DNA of 64,000 nucleotides from Ricinus communis (GCF_019578655.1 NC_063257.1:27766362-27830361); one strand, 5' to 3'. Shown: positions 1 through 11,525, numbered from the stretch's first letter. Numbers and translations: made by a program. The notes: generated by a model not told the origin, from the sequence alone.

Positions 1-1186
1 GGTTTATATCCATTACCCATTCCTAGTGAACCTTGGATTGATATGTATATGGATTTTATGCTTGGATTGCCTAGGACGAGGAAAGGACATGATCGTATCT
101 TTGTTGTGGTTGATAGATTTAGTAAGATGGCTCATTTTATGCTATGTCATAAAACTGATGATGCTATAAATATTGCTGATTTGTTATTTAAAGAGGTTGT
201 GTGTTTACATGGCAATACCTAAAAGCATTGTTAGTGATAGAGATGCTGAGTTTTTGAGTCATTTTTGGCTTGTGTTATTAGGAAAGCTTGGTACTAAGTT
301 GTTGTTTTCTACTACATGTCACCTATAAACCAATGGAAAAACTGAAGTAGTTAATAGGACTTTGATTACTTTGCTTAGGGTGATCATTCAAAAGAATGTT
401 AGGACTTAGGAGGATTGTTTACCATTTGTGGAATTTTCATACAATTGGGTTGTTCATAGCACTACTCATTGCTATCCATTTGACATTATATATGGTTGTA
501 ATCCCCTTGCTCCTATTGATTTGTTACCTTTACCCCTAACAAGTTTATGAGTGTTGATACAAGTGCTAAGGCAGATTTGACGGGCAAGCTACAAAAGCAA
601 GTCAAGAAGAGGATTGAAAAGCAAAATGCTCAAGTAGTTAATCGTGTCAATAAAGGAAGGAAGCCTATGATATTTCAACCTGGTGATTAGATTTGGGTGA
701 ACTTTCGCAAGGAGAGATTTCCATATCAAAGGAAGTCTAAGTTGAACCGAAAGGGAGATGGTCCTTTTTTAAAGGATTAATGACAATGCTTATAAAGTGG
801 ACCTTCCAGGTGAGTATAATGTTAGTGTTGCCATTAATATTGCTGATTTGAGTCCTTTTGATGCAGGTGATGGTATAGATTCAAGGACGAATCCTCTTAA
901 AGAGAGAGGGAATGATATGGACCAACCACCATTACATGGACTTCATGAAGATGAGCAAAAGCATAGAGGAGTTCGGTCAAAGCTTCAAGCCCAAGAATAA
1001 AGTCAAGCTATTGAAGCTAAAGATCCAATACAATTGCCTCAAGGCCCAATAACTAGATCAAGACCCAAGAAGTATCAATAAGCCTTAATTCAACACATGC
1101 AAGGCCTTATGAATTCGACCCAAGAGGAATTACAAGGAGTTCAAGGCTTTAGTTTAAGTGAAGGCCCAACTCAACTTAATGTATTA
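1..1186 (+). pseudogene. Ty3/gypsy pol fragment: integrase core, C-terminal domain and tail
   Basis: This is the 3' part of a gypsy polyprotein that begins outside the window. Integrase joins the cDNA copy of the element to host DNA. Visible in order: first catalytic Asp region ([13 protein letters not shown], about base 50), [12 protein letters not shown], second Asp in SDRDAEF (about 225-245), the Glu motif TEVVNR (about 340-355), the FVEFSYNW segment, RINDNAYKVDLPGEYNVS (about 775-820), and the polyprotein end GPITRSR (about 1,045). It is broken by a frameshift near 215 and by several stops, including TGG-to-TAG (TxED near 410 and GDxIWV near 690) and Gln-to-stop changes. No chromodomain was recognised. 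A related tail lies at 23,623-23,940. Identification as gypsy integrase is secure; the sub-lineage is not assigned. Confidence 0.9.
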
Positions 1187-1249
1187 TAAATTCAACTGTT
1201 TAATGGGCTTACTTAATCTTTTATTTGGGCTCAAAAAGACCAAAGCTGA

Positions 1250-1812
1250 TGAATTGGAGCATATGAAGACTTTGGGTCTAACTTAGCTTATGTTTTAAGG
1301 CCCATATGCATAACTTAAGTAAATTAAGGTTTCTTTACTTAAGTTGCGCAGCTACACATGTTATTTACCCTAGTTAGGACTTCATTTAAGTTATCTTTTT
1401 TAGTTAGGATGGTTATCTTTATCTTATATGAGATGTAAATCCTTATTAGTTAAGATTTAGGATTTTTTAAGGCCTATGTAAGGCTAGTAAGAATTTTGAT
1501 GTGGAAATTTAAGTTGAATGATAATTGGTATTTTTACCTTAAAGCTTGTCTGCTTTGTCTTTGTGTTCTTGTGTAGAATGCATGCTTAAGAAACATTCAA
1601 GTAGATTGATCATCTTCTTATGGAGTGTTTCGAAATTAGGATTTAGGAACAAGTTTTCTAAATTCTAATTCTTGATCATCTTTCTAAGTAATCTATTTTC
1701 TAACCATTCTTAGGGGTCGAATAGAATTTGTTTTTGGGGTTTTGATGTTAATGTATTGGGGTCCGCAATTCAAAGAGGGGTTCTCAAGCTTATTCATGGA
1801 GGTTCCATATCA
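1250..1812 (+). mobile_element. Gypsy LTR (Met-tRNA primer group), 3' end of the preceding pol
   Basis: The sequence after the pol tail matches 23,998-24,565 along its length, including the TATA region (here altered to CCTATGTAAGG near 1,471) and the end TGGAGGTTCCATATCA. The CA terminus at 1,811-1,812 is followed directly by minus-strand RT sequence, with no target duplication visible. The left border is a guess based on a TG after a purine-rich stretch; the right border is firm. Confidence 0.72.
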
Positions 1813-2330
1813 GCAGTTTTCCATCTAATCCCTAATTTCTTGCGTATTTGATGATATCCAGATTTAAGATCAATTTTAAAGACGATTTTAGCACCATGTA
1901 ATTCTTCCAACATATCATCTAATCTAGGAATTGGATGACGGCACTTTACTGTAATTGTTCATGGCGCGACAGTCGACACACATCCTCCAAGATCCATCTT
2001 TCATGGGCACCAAAAGAATAGGTAAAACACAAGGGCTCGTACTCTCTCTAATCAAACTTTTGGAAAGCAACTCTTCCACTTGCCATTACAATTCCTTAGT
2101 TTCTTCTAGGTTGCTCCAATATGCAGGGTGATTAGGTATTTGCACACCAGGTATAAAATCGGTCTTATGCTCAATTCTCTAATGGGCGGCAATCCATGTG
2201 GAATCTCCTCCAGAAACACATCATCAAAATCTTACAAAAGAATCTTAATGCTTTGAGGCAAATCCTCAAGCTTAGAGTTAGAAAAAGATAACATGGCACC
2301 TTTAAAAATAAGCATAAGCATGTTTTGCTT
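1813..2330 (-). pseudogene. Gypsy reverse transcriptase, N-terminal fragment
   Basis: Read on the minus strand this is the start of a gypsy reverse transcriptase, which copies element RNA into cDNA. Visible pieces are GLPPIRE, a degraded version of the segment before the fingers, [13 protein letters not shown] (family [11 protein letters not shown]) and [16 protein letters not shown] (family LDELHGAKVFSKIDL), ending at the equivalent of EWKTA. The catalytic YxDD region is missing because the fragment stops at the LTR edge at 1,812. Frames shift several times. The same N-terminal region occurs again at 36,396-36,673, so the pair can be aligned. It is continuous with the protease and gag upstream. 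Confidence 0.8.
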
Positions 2331-2689
2331 AGGCAAGTAAGCTTTTCGTACATGACCCTCTTCGGCATAGAAATTGCCTTGTTACTCATTTTTGTTCACT
2401 TTTTCACTAAACTCTCCTCTTTCTTGAGCCTTACTTTTTTATTACTGTGCAAGCACTCAGACTCTCCTTTTTCCTCTCTTTTCGCACACCTCTCATTATT
2501 TTTCTCACAGCTCTCCTTTTGCTCGTGCACCTTTTCTATTTTCACGTGTACTCTCACACTTGTGTAATTGAATTTGGTCTTTATAGACCTAATTAGGAGT
2601 TAAAGATACAAGAGTAATAGGTTTGTTCTGAAAAGTAAAAGTATGGCAATTAGTAAAACCATCATGAAGAATTTTTCTATCAAACTGCC

Positions 2690-2960
2690 AAGGACGTTAT
2701 AATAAGATATGACTAGCTTGCATAGGAATCACATCACACAAAACTTGATCTTTAGAATGCCCTATAGAGAAAGAAATTAATGCTTGCCTAGTGACCCTAA
2801 TATCATTATAATTATTCAACCAACGCAATCTATAGGACTTAGGATGTTTAGTTGTTTTCAAACAAAGTTTATCAACTAAACTAGCATTAACAACATTAGT
2901 ACAACTTCTGCCATCTATAATTATACTGCACAATTAATTGCAATTGTACATTTAGTATCG
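2690..2960 (-). pseudogene. Gypsy aspartic protease domain fragment
   Basis: The minus-strand reading contains CSIIIDGRSCTNVVNASLVD, then TKHPKSYRLRWLNNYNDIRV, and ends in VLCDVIPMQASHILL. This is the retropepsin-like region of plant gypsy elements, where IIDGGSCTNVVS carries the catalytic Asp; here the second Gly of the motif reads Arg. Protease cuts the polyprotein into its working parts. The segment lies between the gag zinc knuckle and RT, in the expected order. A related protease fragment, with Asn in place of the Asp, is at 24,940-25,140. Confidence 0.85.
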
Positions 2961-4046
2961 AATATATTCTCATGTTGTACTTCTTCCCCTTTGGCTTGTA
3001 CACTCAAAGCACGCATAGCCATATAAGAAAAGAGTTTACCATTAACAGCATATTCGACATCCTCCTTTTCTTGTGTGTCATCATTTAAGGTCAGCTCATC
3101 ATCACTATCATTACCTTCACTCATCACATCACCATTGTCCATGATTGTCATAATTCTTTGATTGGGACATTCGGTTTGCTTATGTCCATATCCTTTGCAC
3201 TTAAAGCATTAGATCTTCGATCTCGAACCACTTACTTTCCCTTTACCTTTATCATCTATGGACTTTTCTTTGTTGTAAGTCAACTTACTAGTACCAAAAC
3301 TGCTCCCACCCTTTTGATTAGTCCAATTAGATTATTAGAAAACTTAGGTGTAGTGTTACCTTTGTTTATAGTCTGAACTTGCTTTTTCAACCTTAATAGC
3401 GACATGAAGGAGATCTTCCATGTATACAAAAGGTTGTAGCTCGACTAGGTTAGCAATATCTCGGTTAAGCCCATTAAGAAAACATGCCATTGTTGCCTCC
3501 CTATTCTCATCTATGTTGGCTTGAATCACGACTACCTCTATCTCTTGGTAGATTCATTCAGAGACTTAGTTCCTTGTAGAAGTTTTTGAAGTTTGTTGTA
3601 TAATTCCCTATAGTAGTGTGAAGAAACAAACTGTCTATGCATGATTCTCTTCATCTTTCCCTATATTGATAATGGATCCTCATCGTTGCACCTTTGAGCT
3701 GTAACTAATTGATCCTACCACACACTAGCGTTAGCAGCAAACTCAACAGAAGCAAGTTTTACATTTTTCTCTTATGTGAAATTATGGCATTATAACATGC
3801 GTTTGACCTTAACTTAATGGATCCCAAGTTACCGTCCTTCCTTCCATGTCCAAAGTTTTGGTTGGAGGCGCCATCGTCCTCGTCATCATCATCAATCCAA
3901 TTCTGCCTCCTAGGTAGATGTGGAGGTGGTGTTCGGTTTGGTTTCTCATCCCTTTCAAGTCTTAACTCATCCAACTGTGCCAAGATCCTTAGGAAAGTGT
4001 CTTACACAAACTTCTTCCATAGTCTATCATCATCATGTGTGTCCAT
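2961..4046 (-). pseudogene. Gypsy gag with CCHC zinc knuckle
   Basis: Gag forms the virus-like particle and binds element RNA. On the minus strand an ATG at 4,046 starts a short reading frame that meets a stop near 4,005. The same frame then continues as LAQLDELRLERDEKP, with an acidic run DDDDEDD and QNFGHGRKDGNLGSIKL. A CCHC knuckle CFKCKGYGHKQTEC (spacing C-2-C-4-H-4-C) reads at about 3,165-3,208. An acidic linker (GNDSDDELTLNDDTQEKE) leads into the protease. Several frameshifts and stops break it. The start was chosen because it is the first ATG in frame with the conserved LERDEKP region; this is moderately certain. Confidence 0.82.
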
Positions 4047-4702
4047 GATAACTACCTACAAAGAAACGTTAGAATGAAAATTCACTCCCTTACATATTTC
4101 CTCTCAAGTGTTTAAGCACACACATTCTAATGCACTCACTATCTCACACCACTTGCCTCGCTCTTAAATTCTTACAAACACTTATCATTTACTAATCACA
4201 ACTTATAAATGATCAAAGAGAATTAAGAGTTGTTTTAGAAAAGAAAAGATAGAAATAGAGTTAAGAAATTTCGAGTAGAATGAAAGAAGAAGAAGTACCT
4301 CAATCCTTTGTTCTTGGATTGAGATTGGTGGCTAGGATTGAGAAAAGGAGGCTTGTTTTTGTTCTTGTATAAGAAAGAAAGAAGAAAAGCAAATGAGTTT
4401 GGTTTTTGATGTGTTTAAGGTTTTCAATTAGAAAAGAAAAGAAGAAACGAATTTGTTTTTTGGTTTTTTTTTTAAATATATTTTTGTTGTATCTCTTGAT
4501 TAGAAAAAAAGAGGTAAGAAAGAGAATTATGTTTTAAGGTCTTTGGGTAAGAATGGTTTCGGCTAGAGAGGTAAGAATGATAAAGGATACGCAACTAAAA
4601 AGTCACAGCAATCTATTAAAGCAACCGTTAGCTATCAATGAACAATCAACAAAGTTGTAATGTTCAAAACAATAAGTCCTTACAAGAACTTAAAAGGAGA
4701 AC
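4047..4702 (-). other. Gypsy 5' leader remnant, no gene seen
   Basis: A-rich sequence lies upstream of the minus-strand gag start. It looks like the leader between primer-binding site and gag, but neither the primer site nor an LTR of this element is present. An Athila 3' LTR begins at 4,703, so the upstream part was displaced or lost. No reading frame was recognised. Confidence 0.5.
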
Positions 4703-6043
4703 TGATAGGCTACTTATGCAACCTACACCTAAGGCAGTAAACCTATCGATGCAGCCTAGCACTAGTGAGTATCAAGGTTGTATCCCTAGAGATCGGGTGA
4801 ACCTAGAGTTACTACTATTCACTATGTTATCTAGTCAGAAATAGAGTGTGATAAGTCTTAATTAATTAACAAATGATTATGAATGCAATTAAAGGAATAA
4901 ATAGCAACAAACAATCGAAAGATAATCATAATAAAAGAAGCAAACCGAAAGGGGACCTAAGTGATGGAATTCTAAGGTTGATTTTATAAATTACCAATCT
5001 TGCTACCCCTGCCTAAATCCTGAATCAAATTCGGCTCCTCTCTCGAGCTCACCAAGTTCCTAAACCTGCACTAACCTAATGGAATCTCTTCCTATCAGAT
5101 TAATGCAAATTATCATTAAGCATGATTTAGATCTATTAAGAGTTGTTAATTCTTAATCCGGCGAGTGAATTAACCTTATCTCTAAGTGTTAACTACCAGT
5201 TCTTACTATTCAATTTCCAGTTGTAACAAGCATTTCTCAATGTCAAGAAACAACTGACAATACAATTAATTCAACGTCTCAAACTAACTGAATCAAACTT
5301 TATTACTGAATAGTAAAAAGATTACAAGAAAGGCAATTATAAATCTAACAACTAAGCACAATCCATCACAATAAAGACCCCAATGGGTTCAAAAGATCTA
5401 GCTACTCATGTTCATAGTTAAAGCAAAATAAGGAATAAATAAGGAAAAGAAGATTGAAGGCATGTACACCCTTTTCTTTCAAACTGGATGAGAAACCCTA
5501 ATTTTCCAATCCAAAATATCAAACTCTAATTTGCCTCTTGAATGCTCCCAAATGTTGTTTTGATCCTCAAATCGATGTTGAAAATAAGTGTAATCCTCCC
5601 TCAATTGATGAATTTGATATCCCAAGGTCGACAATTGAGGTCTAGAAAATAAGTGAATTGAGTGTATACTTGAATTAGGTCAGAGAAAATCGAGCCCCTT
5701 CCAAGAAAATCAAACTTTTGCCTATATACTCTCTTCAGCACGGCCGTGGTCAAGCTTGTACTGGTCAGCATGGGCGAAGTCCAGGCCATGCTGATCCCTA
5801 GGGTTCCGTTGTGTTGACCTCTTCCAAGCCGTGCCCAACCCTCGGGGTGCTAGTCCTCGCCCAATTTGATGGATTTTGGTCCGTAATCACATTTATTTCC
5901 CTTAATTGTTGATGGTGTCCTTCGAAAATGACCTGAAACGAGAAAGGAAATAAAAGACAGGTGATTCTAGCATATAACGGGATAATCATGCATAAAAATG
6001 TAAACAATCGGGCATGAAAACATATGTAGTATGATGCCTATCA
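4703..6043 (-). mobile_element. AthB 3' LTR
   Basis: The LTR starts on the minus strand with TGATAGGCATCATAC at 6,043 and ends GTAGCCTATCA at 4,703, so both termini are TG...CA. It is 1,341 bp. Its R-U5 part closely resembles the solo LTR at 48,013-49,419. It carries a GC-rich palindromic array and a TATA box (minus GAGTATATAGG, 5,721-5,729). No matching target duplication is left because the other end of the element is gone. Confidence 0.85.
5721..5855 (-). promoter_or_regulatory. AthB LTR: GC-rich palindromic array and TATA box
   Basis: On the minus strand a run of GCCATGCTGA / CAGCATGGGC / CACGGCCGTGCTGA motifs ends just before GAGTATATAGG. The arrangement is the same as in the AthD LTRs. 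A TATA box in LTR U3 is the usual Pol II start signal of plant gypsy elements; a role for the palindromes is inferred. Confidence 0.6.
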
Positions 6044-6064
6044 AATCACCCCACACTTAAGCTT
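6044..6064 (-). promoter_or_regulatory. Polypurine tract of AthB
   Basis: The minus strand reads AAGCTTAAGTGTGGGGTGAT immediately before the LTR's TG. The same purine-rich string precedes the 3' LTRs of AthC (38,121-38,141) and AthD (62,396-62,415). It is the primer for plus-strand DNA synthesis. Confidence 0.85.
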
Positions 6065-7697
6065 TTGCTTGTCCTCAAGCAATCAATAACTCACTCCTCA
6101 AACAAATTCCAAACAACTCAATCAAATACTTCGCAGACAGTTAGCTTAAAACAAATTTCAAAACTCTGTAATGAATTTCCACAAAATCCCCAAATCACTA
6201 AATCCTTAAGAGAGAGAACAAAACTAATAAAATTGCTAAAATTAAAATGATAAACCATTCAAACTGAGAAATTGAGAAACATGCCTCACAAGATGTCACT
6301 CGAAAACACACATGTGTATATTGGTGAGAGAGGATCGCCAAGCTCTTAACACAAAAAAATACAGAAAAAAGTGCTTACCAAAGGCTTGCTTATAGATCCA
6401 ATCTCTACTACTGTAAAATAGTCAATAATCATGATTAAAGGGTCTTGAGCCAGGTTGTAATGGGGTTTAGGTAGGCTACGAAGAATTATGGAAAGTAGGC
6501 CAAAAGTTGCTAGAAAATTATGCAGGTAATGCAAGAAAATATCCCAGGATCAAATGCTGTACCAAAAATGAACACTATATTGCTCTAACAACAAGATGAT
6601 CCTCGAAACGTATTAAAGGAATACTAAATTCTTCCCTTCTTTTTTGATATATACCATGTATATATATTACAACAGCTTATGTAGGAGCTACTGTGGTTAT
6701 TGACATAAACAATAAGAATGAATATCTAATTTTGGATTGAATGGAGCATCTATGAAAAATCTAGCAACTTAGTGATTATTTATAAAAAGAATGCAATTTG
6801 ATCCAAAATGAAATGCAGCATAAACTTACATAATTTCCAGTAACAACGGTAGAAAGAATGGAAGTGATAAAGTGAGTGTCAACGGTGAATCACAACGAAA
6901 GAAAAGGCTAAGGCTCAAAATTGGTTCACTATGGGGAAAACAGGATTAAGCTTTTGGCCAAATTGTGTAAATCCTAAGTGCCCAAATCATCTCATGACTA
7001 TCAAAAGTCATATAATCTCAAAAGGAATCACAGAGCAAGTTCTAGAAACAAAGATTCCGTGCAATGCTCACTCAACAACAAGAAAAGGAGCATAAAAAAA
7101 ATAATGATGCCCAATTTGGCTCAAAACCTCACCATTTGAGTGGGTCAAAATTGCATAAATTCTCAAAGCAAAGTTTAAATAATCAATCATAATAACAAGC
7201 AGCAATATTAATAGTGTTCTATTTCTGAGATAAAGTAAAATGGAAAAATTGAGGAAAAACACCAGTTTTACCTGGCTCAAGTGAAATTCAGAGATTCGTT
7301 CATTTCCTTCTTCCAACAAGATTCAATAAAAGTTATAAGGGTATCTATTCAAAAGAGGAAAATCATTAACTACTTGATTGAAACAAAACTCAAGATAATA
7401 ACAAACTAAGGTGCCTACCCCACACTTAAGTATAACACTGTCCACAGTGTTAGAAAGATTAAAACTGGGTAAGCATATGACTCGCACATCATAGTTATTG
7501 AAGATCATGCATAGTTTTCAGGTTGGGAAGCATATTGTGTTGCTAAAATAACTTAACATAACATAAACAAATGATAGAGAATAAAACAAAATTTAGCATA
7601 CAAAAGCAAGAAAATAATATAAAATAAAATAAATAAAAAATAAAGGAAAGAAAATAAAAAGAAAAAGGAAAAAGGAAAGTTGCATAATTTTTTTCTG
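6065..7697 (-). other. AthB 3' non-coding region
   Basis: Sequence between the env-position ORF and the polypurine tract. It is similar in position, length and many short matches to 60,731-62,395 in AthD and 38,142-39,495 in AthC. A purine-rich run on the plus strand at 7,560-7,690 (pyrimidine-rich in element sense) directly follows the ORF stop, as in the other copies. No reading frame in it has family support. Confidence 0.6.
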
Positions 7698-8779
7698 CTA
7701 GGAATCGGCTGATGGTGTATCATCACTGCTTCCTGCTTGAAGATGAGGAACAGAGGGCTGCGGTGGATCAGGGTCCGTGAAGCAGCCTGCCAGATCGAAT
7801 TCCATCTTATCGATGAGTCGCTGATTTTGTGCTCTAGCATCCATCAACTTTTTCATTTGTTCCACTAGGAAGTCCATCTGGGTGGCCTGCCTCTCCAACC
7901 CGTTCATAAGCTGCTGAAGTCCGGTGTTCATTCCGCAAAGCTGTGCCCTAGTCTCCTCTTGAAACTGCACAAATTGAGTATGGTGCTGCTGCTGTAGATC
8001 GCAGACTCAATCTAGTCGATCAGCCAGAGCACTAATCTGAGCATTCGATGTCCCTACAGAATAAGAGGATGAGGCTCTAGATGGAGGCATAAACACTCTA
8101 GCTGGGTTGGGGATCCTAACATCCGGGATCCCAGCCGACGGATCTTGGGCTCCACTAGCCACTACCACTCTAGCCTCTCTGACTATGGTGTTCACAAGCC
8201 TGTACTCTATACCATGTAGGTGTCTAGTAGCCGTGATCATCTGCATGTTGATCATCTGTTTGATCCCTAATGGTGTCATGTCACCAATAATTGAAAGCTC
8301 TGACAGACAATAATGTAATACGTCCAGTCTTTTGGCTAATCTAGTCACGTACGGGCCAAAAACAACAGTGCATCTTCTTCTGGGCGTCTACTATAAATGA
8401 TCGGACTTGACGAGCAACAAATATCCCAAGTCCAACTTCTTCTGATGTTGCATAGCCCAGAGGATGAAAACATCGGTCTGTGTCACCGCTCCAAAACTAT
8501 CTCCTCTGCCTGTAATGGTGTAGGCTAATAAGGTATGGAGATAGCAGATATGATCCGAAAGGCTAGACGCCTTAGACCTACTTGGGTAGTATGTTTCCAG
8601 CCTCAGTACCAATGAGTCCCACATGGTGTCGTAGGATATTAGGTGGATGTAGAGGCATCCCTGATATTCCTCCCCCGAGATCTCCTGTTCAGTCCATAAT
8701 CCTAAATGCATGCCGAACTGCGGGACTGACATTGAGAACTCTCTTCCCCCAAGTCTGAAATAAACTGCATCAGGCTGAT
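7698..8779 (-). pseudogene. Athila env-position ORF, 3' part (AthB)
   Basis: Continues the ORF interrupted at 8,780. Minus-strand protein pieces: MSVPQFGMHLGLWTEQEI, EEYQGCLYIH, RSKASSLSDH, YLHTLLAYTITGRGDSFG, TQTDVFILWAMQHQKKLDLG, MTRLAKRLDV, MINMQMITATRHLHGIEYRL, FQEETRAQL, MEFDLAGCF. The Gln-rich middle (LQQQHH) may be coiled-coil. The C-terminus is rich in Pro and Ser. A CGA-to-TGA stop lies near 8,012 and a frame change near 8,370. The protein resembles the ORF found after pol in Athila elements, whose function is unknown; I see no signal peptide or clear membrane segment. Aligned copies are at 59,641-60,730 and 39,496-41,108. Confidence 0.75.
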
Positions 8780-10262
8780 TGATGGGTGTTACTCGTGTTA
8801 GCTACAATCTAAGGCAGTGTACCTATCGATGCAGTCTAGCACTAATAGCGAGTATCAAGGTCGTATTCCTCGGGAAATTGAAAGCCCAGAGTTATATTAA
8901 CCTAAAATTAGTGATAAATAATTTCTAAACTAACTAATAGCTACAAGCTAAGTCCTAAGGAAGATGCAAGAGTAATTGATAAATGAAATAATCAAGACAA
9001 GAAGACAAACCCAAAGGGAATCTAAACTAATTGGCAATCAAACAAAAGATAAAGGATCGGTGAGTCTAATTATGCTACCCGTGGATGAATTCTTAACCGA
9101 ATTCGGTTTCTCTCTCGAGATAACTGAATTTCTAAACCTAATAACTTAAAGTTGGAATCTCTTCCTAACGATTGATTCTTAAATTAGCATTAAGCTTTAA
9201 TCCGCCTCTATTAAGCTTTGTTAATTCTTAATCTAGCTAGTTAATTATCCTTATCTCTAAGCGATTATTAACCAGTTCTTGCTATTCAAAATTTCAATTG
9301 CCAAATGTACTTCTCAATCACACAAAGCAATCTAACCACACAATTCACAATGTCTCATGAATAATGCATTATCTTATTAATACTGAAAGCAAGAAGAATA
9401 CAAAACTAATCCAAACAATCCAACAATATAATACTAAGCCAACATAGTAAAGAAATCCCAATGGATTAAATCAATCTAGCTAATCATGTTCATTATCAAA
9501 ATCCACAAGAATTCAATTACAACAATGAGTAAAAAGGTAGAGAAAACCCGATTACTCCCTTGGATGAGAGTAAACAGCCCCAATTCCTCTTGCTCAATCT
9601 TGAATCGATCCTTGTTTCTCTTGCTCGATTTAAAAACCAATCAACGAACCTCGCCCAATCTTCAATCTTTAAAGGGAATTCGATTGAAACCTTGATCCAA
9701 GTCTCCTTTTCTCTTGGTTTCAGCTCAAAAGACCTTGATCCGATTGAAACCTTGATCCAATTCATTAGGGTTTGGGACGTTCTAACCCTAGCCTCCTTCT
9801 TTTTTTCCTCTCTTCGTTCTTTTAATTAATTGCCCCTGTCGCCGCCAACACAACCATGTTCTTTGCCGTGTTGGGGACACGGGCTGGTGTTCCTGGCCGT
9901 GTTACTCTTTATGGCCGTGCTCCCTAAGAACTTCTTTTTTGTTGATGTGTGATGCACCCAACACGGCCCGTGTTTGTTCCCGTGTTGGGAACACGGCCTG
10001 TGTTTGTGCCCATGTTGAGAACACGGCCAGTGTTGAGACCAACACCGCCATGTTCAGCTTCCTCATGCTCGTACTTAGCTCGTTTCGGCAGCTTTGACAT
10101 CCAATTATGCTCCAATTCTTCCCTTTTTCATTTTTTGACTCCTTTTGGACCTAATGCACACAAAGAGACGCATAAGGTGAGTGTTGGTACCAATTCATAT
10201 CCAAATATCCATAAAATCGATCTTAAAAACCCCATTTAGATGTGTGTATTTTACGCATATCA
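8780..10262 (-). mobile_element. Solo Athila LTR nested in AthB env-position ORF
   Basis: A 1,483-bp block with TG...CA ends (minus start TGATATGCGTAAAATACAC) is flanked by CTGAT (8,775-8,779) and CTAAT (10,263-10,267), a 5-bp target duplication with one transition. Removing it rejoins the ORF between ITNWH and the following Gln, matching AthD. It holds a dense AACACGG/CCGTGTT array at 9,838-10,060. There is no internal region, so it arose by LTR-LTR recombination after insertion. Confidence 0.9.
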
Positions 10263-10715
10263 CTAATGCCAGTTTGTGATATGTTGCTGCAGGAAAAAGG
10301 TGCTGAGGAACTCAATTGTAAGCTCACGGTAGGTTGGTTCAATGATATCAAAGAATCGCGCATATGGCAGAGTCTCGAATAGAGTGCGCACATCCTGAAC
10401 CAATCCCACTCTTTCCAGGGATGCGAAGTCGATGCAACAACCCGCCATCACTTGCTTCCACCTCATGACTTGAAACCGACTTTCATTTTCTGCATTAGGA
10501 AATGTCCACAGTGGATGATGACCAGGTGCAGGTGGGTTCACAGCAGGTGCTCTTCGAGCTCGGACTAGTTGCTGTTGCAGTGCTGGGGCTGGTTCTAGTG
10601 CTTGTGCTAGTGCTAGTTCCGGTGCTGTGGAGGAAGATGTTCTTTCGCCACGCGATCGCTTGTTGGTAGGAACTCGTTTTGGTTGCTTCCTACGGGATTG
10701 ATCGCGATCCGTCAT
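10263..10715 (-). pseudogene. Athila env-position ORF, 5' part (AthB)
   Basis: Open reading frame of 150 residues from an ATG at 10,715. It begins with a basic stretch (RDQSRRKQPKRVPTNKRSRG) that could act as a nuclear-localisation or nucleic-acid-binding signal. A low-complexity Ala/Pro/Gln linker follows, then HHPLWTFPNAENESRFQVMR, a C-I-D-F-A-S-LERVGL segment and LPYARFFDIIEPTYRELTIE. It stops where the solo LTR enters and resumes at 8,779. The start is supported because the ATG lies 5 bases after a good splice acceptor and is matched in AthC and AthD. Family: Athila post-pol ORF of unknown function. The N-terminal basic tract argues against a simple secreted envelope protein. Confidence 0.78.
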
Positions 10716-10720
10716 ATCGC

Positions 10721-11161
10721 CTAATGCAATGAATCATTAGTTATTCGTACAAGAAATTAAGTTAATAAAAAATCCTATTGAAAATTGGACAGCATAACGG
10801 CTATAATTTGACTAACAGAAAACTTTAGACTTGACAAAAGACTAAAGCCTCAATCTCCTGCATAAATTAACTAACCCATACATTGCAAACTACTTTATCA
10901 TGCACCAACTAACACAAAAACACTTATTCATAATGGAATGCCATAACAAACTTTAATTATGCAAACCCCACACTTATTAATTTCACAATCAACTTCACAG
11001 CAATCAAAACAACTAATATAGAGTAAATCTAATTGAGGTCATCTTAAGGCAGTGCAACAACATAAAAATTACCAAAACATACTAGCATATCATAAATAAA
11101 GTATATGTATAAACAAAAACTAAATTAAAAACAAACAAAAGCAAAAAGCAGAGATACTTAC
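10721..11161 (-). promoter_or_regulatory. Candidate intron before AthB env-position ORF
   Basis: On the minus strand CCAA|GTAAGT at 11,161 and ATTAG|G at 10,721 bound a 441-bp AT-rich interval. A branch-like ACTAATGATT lies about 16 nt before the acceptor. The ATG follows 5 bases after it. The acceptor and branch region is nearly identical in AthD (58,678-59,171) and recognisable in AthC. Splicing is inferred, not shown. Confidence 0.55.
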
Positions 11162-11258
11162 TTGGAATTGCCGAAAAAATAGGGAGGATGACAGAAATAG
11201 AAGAAAACCCCACCTTGGAGCTTTAGAAAAGAAGTGGCAAAAAATTTTTGGGGGCCTT

Positions 11259-11268
11259 CTTTATATAG
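11259..11268 (-). promoter_or_regulatory. Candidate internal TATA box, AthB
   Basis: The minus strand reads GCCTATATAAAG, about 100 bp before the candidate splice donor and just after a GC-rich palindromic block. AthD has CTATAAAAGC at the same place. It may start a separate transcript for the env-position ORF; this is inferred from position and recurrence. Confidence 0.5.
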
Positions 11269-11269
11269 G

Positions 11270-11525
11270 CGCTGGCGAGTGCGGCCGATCATCACGGCCT
11301 GGACTCGACTATCTTTGAGCCCTTGTGCTTTGATTTTCACTAGCTTGGCACGGCCGGGGGCACGGCCGTGTCCATCAGCACGGCCTGGTGTTGTCGCCCT
11401 TGATGCCTTCGGAAGCCGTGCCGAAATGGCTGAAATTTACCAAGTCTTCATGTGTCTCTCATCATGGGCTTGACTCAGGCCGTGCTATTGGGCATGGCCT
11501 AGTGTTGCAACCTGTGGTGGCCACG
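11270..11525 (-). repeat. GC-rich CACGGCC/GGCCGTG block, internal (AthB)
   Basis: Contains GGCACGGCCGGGGGCACGGC, CACGGCCGTGTCC, CAGCACGGCCTGG, GAAGCCGTGCCG and AGGCCGTGCTATTGGGCAT in about 250 bp of otherwise AT-rich sequence. It lies between the post-integrase segment and the internal TATA box. The same motif family occurs in this element's LTR at 5,736-5,855. Confidence 0.7.

Noticed and set aside
9486..9829. Overlapping open frames in the solo LTR as genes
   Set aside because: They fall in U3/R of an Athila LTR and are not present in the other Athila LTRs.
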